A stretch of DNA of 64,000 nucleotides from Bacteriovorax sp037444575 (GTDB lineage: Bacteria > Bdellovibrionota > Bacteriovoracia > Bacteriovoracales > Bacteriovoracaceae). Location of the stretch: NCBI GenBank assembly GCA_037444575.1, contig JBBIME010000012.1, positions 1 through 64,000 of the forward strand, written 5' to 3'. The notes below the pieces were generated by a model, which saw nothing but the letters and a program-made list of their open reading frames with translations, was not told the origin of the DNA and did no database searches. The translations under genes were made by a program, and so were the position numbers. This document shows positions 1 to 6,114 of this stretch, one piece after another (the first letter of the stretch is position 1; every line of letters begins with the position of its first letter).

Positions 1-46
1 TAATCTTTGTAAATACTTCCATAACAGTCTCCATTGAATTGTCCAT
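1..46 (-). CDS. N-terminal fragment of an unidentified gene running off the window
   Basis: An open frame on the minus strand starts with ATG at 44-46 and reads to the window edge. The visible peptide is only about 15 residues (MDNSMETVMEVFTKI). An earlier GTG in the same frame near 82 is also possible. It follows the shortened cheR on the same strand, so it may belong to the same chemotaxis operon; CheX-like proteins can start similarly, but this is a guess. Too little is visible to name a family. Confidence 0.25.
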   Translation of the reverse strand, partial: MDNSMETVMEVFTKI

Positions 47-117
47 GCTAATAGCATGAAAGTTATTATCAATCGAGCTGTTCACTAATTATGGGAAAAT
101 TCTCCAGACAAAGGGGC

Positions 118-573
118 TCACTCTATATCCGTTGCCAAAATTTCAAATGATGTATTCGTTCCTTTTAATTTTGAATTGAGTAGCAATCCAAGAGAATAAG
201 CTTCTTCTCCTGTCGAGCTTGCAGCACACCAGACGTGAATTTTCTTTTTTTCTTTCATTAGAAAATAAGGCAAAATATCTTGCTCTAGAATATCGAAATG
301 GGACGCTTCTCGAAACCAATCTGTTTTATTAGTGGTCATCATGTTAATAAAGTTTTGCCACTCGCTATCAGTTGAAGGAAGCGATTGCAGATATTTTCTA
401 TAATCTGCAATCGTATCCATTTTTAATGAGAGAACTCTCTGACGAAGTCTAGATTTGACTAAATCTTTCTTGGCAATAGAAAGTGAAATCCCTGCCAAGG
501 TATAAATTGCTTCCCTGAAAAAATAAAAGTCATCTTCATTTAAATCTAATACTTGCCTTTGGATTTCAAACAT
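118..573 (-). pseudogene. cheR: Truncated CheR-type chemoreceptor methyltransferase
   Basis: The protein matches the N-terminal alpha-helical domain of CheR and the start of its Rossmann methyltransferase domain, with the SAM-binding stretch WCAASSTGEEAYSLG and the strand ending in LATDIE. CheR enzymes methylate glutamates of chemoreceptors using SAM and are normally about 270-290 residues. Here a TGA stops the frame right after ATDIE, at roughly residue 151, so more than 100 C-terminal residues that complete the fold and bind the receptor are missing. I read the other two frames downstream and found no continuation, so this looks like a deletion rather than a simple frameshift. The ATG at 571-573 gives a normal CheR start; an upstream ATG at 612 in the same frame is possible. 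The gene overlaps the end of the upstream chemoreceptor, suggesting co-transcription. It is likely inactive. Confidence 0.7.
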
Positions 574-586
574 AATTGATCTGTCT

Positions 587-2311
587 TTAAACTTCTTCAA
601 AGCGCGGGTCATTTTCTATTGGAATATTTCGTTGATCCAATCCCAGAATTTTATTGAATGAATGTTTTTCATTTTCCTTTACGGGCCTTGATGGTGTTAT
701 TGAAGCATTATACTTTTTATTAATTTCCGGAGCATAGGCAATCAAATGTTTTTCGGTTCCACTTCCTTTAATCGCTTCAACTAAAATACCAACTACAGAA
801 CTCAATGAATCAGTCTGAGCTGATAATTCTTCAGCAGCACTCGCTGCCTCTTCTGAAGCTGCAGAGTTAGTTTGAGTAACCTGATTTAATTGCCCCATCG
901 CCTTAGTGATCTCTTGCACTCCAAGAGCTTGTTCCTTACATGCATTTGAAATTTCTGCTGCCATTGATGTCACGCTGTCTACATTGACAACAATCTCATC
1001 CAAGACGAGTCCACATTCTTTAGCGATTCGAGTTCCTGTTTCCACTTTCGATTTTCCATCCAAAATCAGATCTCCTACTTTTTGTTTCGTATCTGTTACA
1101 ATCCCTCCAACTCTGAGAATACTGTCATCTAGCATGGCCGTAATTTCCTTAGCTGCATTACCGCTCATCTGAGCAAGATTTCCAACCTCTTCAGCTACGA
1201 CTGCAAAACCTTTTCCATTCTCTCCTGCCCTTGCCGCTTCTACTGAAGCATTAAAAGAAAGTAGCTTCGTTTGAAAAACAATATCGTTAATGACCTTTGT
1301 TTTATTTCCTATTTCGGAAATAACTGTGACAATTTCAGAAATCTTTTGATTGCTTTCATTGATTGATTCCATAATTGTAGAATTGCTCACATTGATTTCA
1401 TCAATAGCACTTATCATATTCTGTACAACCTCCTTCCCTCTCGTTGCACTCTGCTTGCTACTTCCGGCGAGGTTGTATGTTCTCATTGCATTTTCAGCAT
1501 TTTTTTGGATCATGGAATTTAACTCATCTACTGAAGCTGCTGTCTCTTCAAGTGAAGAAGCTTGCTCCGTAGAGGCCCCCGATAATTCTTCCGAAGATGA
1601 AGCAATTTGTTGAGCCGCACTCGTAACCTGTCCTGAGCCATCTGTAAGATTTGTTATTACTTGATCGATAGCACGACTAAGCATTCTCATCATAAAAAAA
1701 GCAAAAACAATCCCAAATAAAATAGAAAATATACTTGTCGTAATCATCACTGTTCGAGAATGTCCATAAGACACTTCCGCTCGGTCGCTCTCTTCCTTCA
1801 TTAGCTTTTGATTTCGTGCAACAATGCCATCAATGATTTTTTCTCCCGTTAGACGAAATTCACGACCTTTACCTTTACTTATACGAATGGCCTCTTTGTC
1901 ATCCCCGGCCGCTGCTAACTTTAGTTCCTCCGTTATAGTCAACCACCACGACTCATAAGTTTTCTTAAACGCATCTAAATCTTTTTTCCCTAAATCACTT
2001 GAAACTTTGTATGATCTTTCAATCAATTTTTCTATTTCTTCATTACGCTTATCAAGCCTTGATTGATATTCGGCCATCCCCTCCTTCGTATCATCGAGAA
2101 TATAATTTTTCTCGTTGATCAACTGAGTGAAAAATAAGCCTTGTAACTCCTGGGCATCATTTAGCCTTACAGCATTCACAGTAACGATAGTCTTCATCGA
2201 CTCATTAAGATCTGACATGCCTTTAATTCCAATTACTGCGATCAGAACACTTGCGATCGTAAAGATGCTCAGAATAAGTGCAATTTTCGCGTTCAAACTC
2301 CATTTTTTCAC
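587..2311 (-). CDS. Methyl-accepting chemotaxis protein with periplasmic four-helix-bundle sensor
   Basis: This is a transmembrane chemoreceptor that would control CheA kinase activity in response to a periplasmic ligand. Residues 8-30 form the first membrane helix, 31-186 a helical periplasmic sensor of the 4HB_MCP type, and 187-209 the second membrane helix. A long cytoplasmic coiled coil follows, with the signalling hairpin tip around residues 340-385 (FQTKLLSFNASVEAARAG), which binds CheA and CheW. The tip reads FQTKLLSFNA where E. coli receptors have FQTNILALNA; the two other receptors in this window share this variant. There is no NWETF-type CheR tether at the C-terminus. The shortened cheR overlaps its 3' end. 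An FNR-like box lies about 135 bases upstream of the start. Confidence 0.93.
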   Translation of the reverse strand: MKKWSLNAKIALILSIFTIASVLIAVIGIKGMSDLNESMKTIVTVNAVRLNDAQELQGLFFTQLINEKNYILDDTKEGMAEYQSRLDKRNEEIEKLIERSYKVSSDLGKKDLDAFKKTYESWWLTITEELKLAAAGDDKEAIRISKGKGREFRLTGEKIIDGIVARNQKLMKEESDRAEVSYGHSRTVMITTSIFSILFGIVFAFFMMRMLSRAIDQVITNLTDGSGQVTSAAQQIASSSEELSGASTEQASSLEETAASVDELNSMIQKNAENAMRTYNLAGSSKQSATRGKEVVQNMISAIDEINVSNSTIMESINESNQKISEIVTVISEIGNKTKVINDIVFQTKLLSFNASVEAARAGENGKGFAVVAEEVGNLAQMSGNAAKEITAMLDDSILRVGGIVTDTKQKVGDLILDGKSKVETGTRIAKECGLVLDEIVVNVDSVTSMAAEISNACKEQALGVQEITKAMGQLNQVTQTNSAASEEAASAAEELSAQTDSLSSVVGILVEAIKGSGTEKHLIAYAPEINKKYNASITPSRPVKENEKHSFNKILGLDQRNIPIENDPRFEEV

Positions 2312-2446
2312 AACGATTCCCCTTCTTGTTCAATTAGTAATTTAGTTTCTTTCCCTACTGAAAAGTTACGTTCAATAATTCTCGGATGAAACCTCTCCGC
2401 GCGATATGCGTATTATTACTACTTCATTCGTTAATTTTTTAATAAA

Positions 2447-2460
2447 GTGATATTGATCAA
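2447..2460. promoter_or_regulatory. FNR-like box upstream of the chemoreceptor
   Basis: The sequence GTGATATTGATCAA matches the FNR consensus TTGAT-N4-ATCAA at nine of ten defined positions. It lies between the receiver gene and the leftward chemoreceptor gene, whose start is at 2311. An FNR-type regulator is encoded 2.3 kb away. Binding is inferred from sequence only. Confidence 0.4.
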
Positions 2461-2495
2461 AACTACATCTGACATTTGTCATGTTTTGGATTTTT

Positions 2496-2618
2496 TTATT
2501 CACTCATTTTACGCCAATTGATCTTAAAACTTTTTCTTGAGATAAGAGATTTATCATTGAATTCTAAAACTTCACCAATTGAGAGATCATCATCAACAGT
2601 CAAAACATCCCCAAGCAA
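2496..2618 (-). pseudogene. Possible remnant of a response-regulator receiver domain
   Basis: An open minus-strand frame of about 40 codons runs from a TTG to a TAA. Its first part, GDVLTVDDDLSIGEVLEFN, looks like the beta1-alpha1 start of a receiver domain with its acidic DDD pocket. The following residues do not resemble a receiver and the frame soon ends, so it may be a decayed piece. It lies directly downstream of an intact receiver gene with the similar start LIVDDDPDILDLL, which would fit a broken duplicate. It is short enough to be coincidence. Confidence 0.33.
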
Positions 2619-2673
2619 GTGTGTTTTTTGATGCTAGTGTTTTGATCATAGGTAGACAGTACTCTATTTACGA

Positions 2674-3066
2674 TTAGCAATAATGATTTTTTAAAATTTG
2701 AGAAACTAAAAAATTGGGACTTATGGGTTTTAAAAAAAACAGCGTTGCTCCCTCTTGCAAACATTCTCTAATGCCCATCTCAGCACCTCCTGACATAAAA
2801 AAGAATTTTGGCCTGTTTTCCATCGAATTAATAAATCTTAGAACGCTAAGCCCATTACCATTGGGCATTCTAAAGTCAGAAAGGACAATATCGAATTCTT
2901 GACGCTTCAGTAGATCAATAGCAAAATTTCCAGACTTGGCAGTACTAACATTATGCCCATGGCATTTGAATTCTTCAGATAATAGATCCAAAATGTCAGG
3001 GTCATCATCGACTATTAATACAGTTAACTTTTTTATCATATCTACGTAAATATCTCTTTCCATCAA
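2674..3066 (-). CDS. Single-domain response regulator (CheY-like receiver)
   Basis: This 130-residue protein is one receiver domain. The acidic pocket is DDD at 20-22, the phospho-acceptor is D64 in LSDFRMPNG, the switch residue is S92 and the conserved lysine is K113. It has no output domain, so it should work by phosphorylation-dependent binding to a partner. Its ATG overlaps the stop codon of the upstream receiver/HD gene in an ATGA arrangement, so the two are probably translationally coupled and act together. The cognate kinase is not identifiable from context. Confidence 0.9.
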   Translation of the reverse strand: MMERDIYVDMIKKLTVLIVDDDPDILDLLSEEFKCHGHNVSTAKSGNFAIDLLKRQEFDIVLSDFRMPNGNGLSVLRFINSMENRPKFFFMSGGAEMGIRECLQEGATLFFLKPISPNFLVSQILKNHYC

Positions 3067-4418
3067 CGACTCCCACTTCTTTTCGTTATCATATTCTTCA
3101 ACGCCATCACTGTTTCTTCATAGGTATGCTTGTTATACTTTTTTCCCAGGACCTCAAGAACTCGATTCACATTGCTGATCGTTGGATTATCTATAATTTT
3201 TAAATACTCATCCACAAAATCTTCAACAACGATAAAAACCATACTGACTGGAGAAATGGAATCGCTTAACAACTCAGAAAAGCCAACTCCATTTTTTGAA
3301 CCATGATGCTCTCTTATGATTTCAACGACACCAGATGGAATATTTTCGAAACTTTCAACAATTGCCGCTGAAATCATCGCGTGATTTTGGATTAACAATT
3401 TATCACCTTTGGCCAGACCACTATTAATAACATCTGTTGTGCTGTGATACCCCACCAAATCATCTCTCAATGAAATGTCGTGAAAATAAGAAACAAAAGT
3501 AAAAAAGTCTTTGTCGTGTAGGTATTTCATTTCAAAGCTTGGGAAAATTTTATGAAGGACTAGACATCCTAAGTATGAATGAACATATCCATATGAAAGT
3601 TTTTTTGCTCTTAGAGATTTCAAAAAACTTGCAAGTGCATCGTCTTCTCTCACTGATGACATCATCGACTTTATACTCGACTCCACAATCTCTACAGTGT
3701 GCTGATCAACTCCCAATGAGTGAATTCGTTCAGAGGTCAAATTATATGCTTCCGATCCCAACTGGATTCGATCGATACAAGTCAAACTTGAATTTTCAAG
3801 CTTGACTGAAAGATGAGAACTCGCAAAGTTAATAAATGAATTATAGTACTCTTTTAATATGTAGAATTCTCTTAGTCCGGCAGCTTGATATTTTTCAATA
3901 TCAGCTCTGGTAAATTGATCGCAAGAGCGGAGACGTTTTATATATTGATACTCGTTACCTTTTTTTAACCGAATGTAAACATCACACCCCATACTTGCTG
4001 AAGAAATATTTAAGAAATAGTTAAGACTTACAGGAACAAATTCGTTAATACTCTTTGCCTCATCCATACTTGCATCAATGTTCAAAATTTTACTTATTTT
4101 TGCTATTATACTCTTCCAACATTGATTAATATCAATGGCGCTAAGATGAGGGTAAGCTGAAACGTTATTCCCAATAACAAGAAGTGGAATAGAAGATTTT
4201 TCTTTTTCCAGATAGCGGGCAAGTTTAATTCCAGTTTTTTCCGACTCAATATTTTCTCGGCAAATAACCATATCTATATTCGGAACTATTTCCAAAAGTG
4301 AAACGGCTTCAAATGCATTTTTTTTCTCAATGACATTTATGCCAAGGCACTTCATTATATTAAATTTTAATAGATCCCTGAGGGTGTCGTTGTTTTCTAT
4401 AAGTATGATTTGTGACAT
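3063..4418 (-). CDS. Receiver-like domain fused to a degenerate HD/HD-GYP-type domain
   Basis: The N-terminal 110 residues have receiver-domain shape (IILIENNDTLRDLL), but the acidic pocket is EN rather than DD and the phospho-acceptor position reads MVICREN, so phosphorylation is doubtful. The C-terminal part carries an HD-like pair (YFHD), a later NHAMIS helix and HHGSKNGVGF, which resembles the HHExxxGxGYP signature of HD-GYP cyclic-di-GMP phosphodiesterases but has lost the exact GYP. It may be a c-di-GMP-related or purely structural signalling output. The ATG at 4416-4418 was preferred over a GTG 18 bases upstream; neither has a clear ribosome binding site. The receiver gene downstream overlaps its stop codon. 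Confidence 0.72.
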   Translation of the reverse strand: MSQIILIENNDTLRDLLKFNIMKCLGINVIEKKNAFEAVSLLEIVPNIDMVICRENIESEKTGIKLARYLEKEKSSIPLLVIGNNVSAYPHLSAIDINQCWKSIIAKISKILNIDASMDEAKSINEFVPVSLNYFLNISSASMGCDVYIRLKKGNEYQYIKRLRSCDQFTRADIEKYQAAGLREFYILKEYYNSFINFASSHLSVKLENSSLTCIDRIQLGSEAYNLTSERIHSLGVDQHTVEIVESSIKSMMSSVREDDALASFLKSLRAKKLSYGYVHSYLGCLVLHKIFPSFEMKYLHDKDFFTFVSYFHDISLRDDLVGYHSTTDVINSGLAKGDKLLIQNHAMISAAIVESFENIPSGVVEIIREHHGSKNGVGFSELLSDSISPVSMVFIVVEDFVDEYLKIIDNPTISNVNRVLEVLGKKYNKHTYEETVMALKNMITKRSGSR

Positions 4419-4473
4419 GCGTGTATATCGGAGCACTTAATCTTGAACAATATGACATGAATCGAAACTAAAA

Positions 4474-4487
4474 TTGATAATTATCAG
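4474..4487. promoter_or_regulatory. FNR-like box
   Basis: TTGATAATTATCAG matches TTGAT-N4-ATCAA at nine of ten defined positions. It lies about 56 bases upstream of the receiver/HD gene start (minus strand) and 267 bases upstream of the FNR-type regulator gene, so it could serve the leftward promoter. Confidence 0.45.
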
Positions 4488-4541
4488 TTTCAGATTTTTT
4501 TAATTTAATACACCCCCTTACATTTACTTTCGCCTGCCACA

Positions 4542-4567
4542 CTCAATGCGTATTAGCACGCATTGAG
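4542..4567. promoter_or_regulatory. Perfect 10-bp inverted repeat
   Basis: CTCAATGCGT and ACGCATTGAG form a perfect inverted repeat around the six-base spacer ATTAGC. No T-run follows on either side and no gene ends here, so a terminator is unlikely. An operator for a dimeric regulator or a 5'-UTR hairpin are the remaining options. Confidence 0.5.
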
Positions 4568-4649
4568 GGATTGTGATCGAAATACAACTGGTGAAATTTT
4601 AGATCTAAGGGCTTTCTGGTATCAGCGATACTTTATCAGAGTCGAGTCC

Positions 4650-4669
4650 TGTACGTATTAATACGTACA
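4650..4669. promoter_or_regulatory. 20-base perfect palindrome
   Basis: TGTACGTATTAATACGTACA is a gapless perfect palindrome about 85 bases upstream of the FNR-type regulator start. It shares CGTATTA with the nearby inverted repeat, whose left arm and spacer read GCGTATTAGC. It is probably an operator; the binding protein is unknown. Confidence 0.5.
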
Positions 4670-4684
4670 CAAAACCCATAAAAC

Positions 4685-4698
4685 ATGATTTACATCAT
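4685..4698. promoter_or_regulatory. FNR-like box (TGAT-N4-ATCA core)
   Basis: ATGATTTACATCAT contains the TGAT-N4-ATCA core of FNR/DNR sites, with the outermost base changed on both sides. It sits 56-69 bases upstream of the FNR-type gene, a plausible activator or autoregulatory position. Confidence 0.4.
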
Positions 4699-4722
4699 AT
4701 TTATTTTAAAGTTAAACTCTAT

Positions 4723-4736
4723 TTGAAAAAGATCAA
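4723..4736. promoter_or_regulatory. FNR-like box next to the regulator start
   Basis: TTGAAAAAGATCAA matches TTGAT-N4-ATCAA at nine of ten defined positions. It ends 17 bases before the ATG of the FNR-type regulator, where binding would block transcription, so it suggests negative autoregulation. Confidence 0.4.
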
Positions 4737-4753
4737 TTTTACCTTTACGAGTA

Positions 4754-5473
4754 ATGAAAATGAAAAATAAGCCTCATCTCTCTTGTGAAAATTGTGCTTC
4801 TTTAGCTGAAGGAATTTTTTGTAACTTGTCCTCGCCGGAGCTTGACGAAGTTTCTCATCACAAAATCAATAACACTTACAAAAAAGGTCAAACGCTCTTC
4901 GTTCAAGGCAATCACCCTTTTGGTCTTTACTGTATTAGCAAGGGAAATATCAAATTGACTAAAGCTGCCCCAGATGGAAAAGAAACAATCGTTCGCATCG
5001 TTAAAGGAGGAGATTTTCTCGGGCTTAGAAGTCTTTTCTCAGACGATAACCACTCAGTAACTGCAACTGTGATGGAAGACAGTGAAGTGTGTTTTATTGA
5101 TAAGAAATTTATTTTAAAAGCGATTGAGAAAAACCCATCTACTGCACTTAATATCATCAACAAACTTACCCGCGACATGGGACACGCTGATAACAAACTC
5201 TCTTCTTTTCAACAAAAAAATGTTCGCGAACGTCTCGCTGAACTTATTCTTTTCCTTAAATCAAGTCACGGCGTAAAAGACAGTTCCGGTCGGTGGAAAA
5301 TCGAATTGAAATTAACACGAGATGAAATGGCAACAATGATTGGAACTGCGAATGAAACACTTATACGTTTTATGTCGGAATTTAAAGAAGCAGGAATTAT
5401 TGAGCAGGAAGGAAAAACTATTTTTATTTCTGATGAAAAAGTGCTGATTGATTGGGCAAATATTAACTATTAA
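4754..5473 (+). CDS. Crp/Fnr-family regulator with FNR-like cysteines
   Basis: This 239-residue protein has an N-terminal cyclic-nucleotide-binding-like beta-roll (about 30-150), a dimerisation helix and a C-terminal winged helix-turn-helix. The recognition region (LTRDEMATMIGTANETLIRF) has the E..xxR pattern that reads TTGAT half-sites in FNR. Cysteines C11, C14 and C23 plus a central Cys in SEVCFIDK match the layout of the four [4Fe-4S] ligands of E. coli FNR, although the third spacing is longer (Cx2Cx8C against Cx2Cx5C). It is therefore probably an oxygen- or NO-responsive activator/repressor, but cluster binding is unproven. It lies beside a PAS-GAF sensor system and a large multihaem cytochrome island, which it may control. 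Its stop codon overlaps that of the convergent LuxR-type regulator in TTAA. Confidence 0.9.
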   Translation: MKMKNKPHLSCENCASLAEGIFCNLSSPELDEVSHHKINNTYKKGQTLFVQGNHPFGLYCISKGNIKLTKAAPDGKETIVRIVKGGDFLGLRSLFSDDNHSVTATVMEDSEVCFIDKKFILKAIEKNPSTALNIINKLTRDMGHADNKLSSFQQKNVRERLAELILFLKSSHGVKDSSGRWKIELKLTRDEMATMIGTANETLIRFMSEFKEAGIIEQEGKTIFISDEKVLIDWANINY

Positions 5474-6111
5474 TTTTTATCTAGATATTGCAAATAGCGA
5501 ATCAGACCTGCAACATTATCGATTCCAAGTTTTCTCATAATTCGCGAGCGATGTTTTTCTACAGTTCGTACACTGATTCCCAGCACCAATGCAATGTCTT
5601 TATTTTTTGAGCTTACACTAATCAAGTTTAACACCTCGAGTTCGCGCTCAGAAAGGCAATCCGGCAATACTTGCTCTGCTAAAGGTTTTTCATCAATAAG
5701 AACTGATGATTTAATCCCATTGCCAATGTAGACTTTCCCTTTAGAAATGCTTCGTATTGCTTCAACTAACTCAGCAGGAGGTGCATCTTTTACAACGTAG
5801 CCTTTTACTCCTAAATTTAAAAAACGTTCAACATATTCGCGCTGATTCTGCATTGATAGAACAAGAATTTTACTCTTGGAATAATTTTTTCGAAGTACTT
5901 TTGCAACATCTAGCCCATTCATTTTGGGTAAGCCAATATCAAGACAAATCACATCCGGATGAAATTTTGCCGTTTTTTCGATAGCGTCTTCTCCACTCAT
6001 TGCTTCAGCAATAATTGAAATATCTGTTTGTCTTCCCAAGTTTGCTCGAATGCCTTCAAGAAACATTGGATGATCATCAACTAATAAGACACGAATTGAT
6101 TGCTCTATCAT
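5470..6111 (-). CDS. NarL/FixJ-type response regulator
   Basis: Residues 1-125 form a receiver domain with DD at 12-13, phospho-acceptor D58 (VICLDIGLP) and a conserved Lys in YVVKDAPP. Residues about 148-210 form a LuxR/GerE DNA-binding helix-turn-helix (LSERELEVLNLI ... SVRTVEKHRSRI). It should bind promoters once phosphorylated by the kinase encoded three bases upstream, so the pair is a NarXL/NreBC-like two-component system. Its neighbours are an FNR-type regulator and multihaem cytochromes, which suggests control of respiratory genes. The kinase and this gene form an operon. Confidence 0.93.
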   Translation of the reverse strand: MIEQSIRVLLVDDHPMFLEGIRANLGRQTDISIIAEAMSGEDAIEKTAKFHPDVICLDIGLPKMNGLDVAKVLRKNYSKSKILVLSMQNQREYVERFLNLGVKGYVVKDAPPAELVEAIRSISKGKVYIGNGIKSSVLIDEKPLAEQVLPDCLSERELEVLNLISVSSKNKDIALVLGISVRTVEKHRSRIMRKLGIDNVAGLIRYLQYLDKN

Positions 6112-6114
6112 AAA

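Larger units (their letters stand above)
2312..2673. other. 362-base spacer between a chemoreceptor and a receiver gene
   Basis: Both flanking genes read leftwards, so this spacer must carry the chemoreceptor promoter. It holds a possible decayed receiver fragment on the minus strand (2496-2618) and an FNR-like box (2447-2460). The rest is AT-rich and I see no RNA gene in it. Confidence 0.6.
4437..4753. other. Divergent regulatory spacer rich in palindromes
   Basis: This 317-base spacer separates the leftward receiver/HD gene from the rightward FNR-type regulator and has no gene. It contains three FNR-like boxes (4474-4487, 4685-4698, 4723-4736), a 10+10 inverted repeat (4542-4567), a 20-base perfect palindrome (4650-4669) and TTAGATCTAA at 4599-4608. 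The density of dyads is much higher than in other spacers of this window and suggests several operators. Confidence 0.6.

Noticed and set aside
2312..2673. tRNA or small RNA gene in the spacer
   Set aside because: No cloverleaf, no GTTC loop and no GC-rich block were found; the spacer is AT-rich with dyads too short for a structured RNA.
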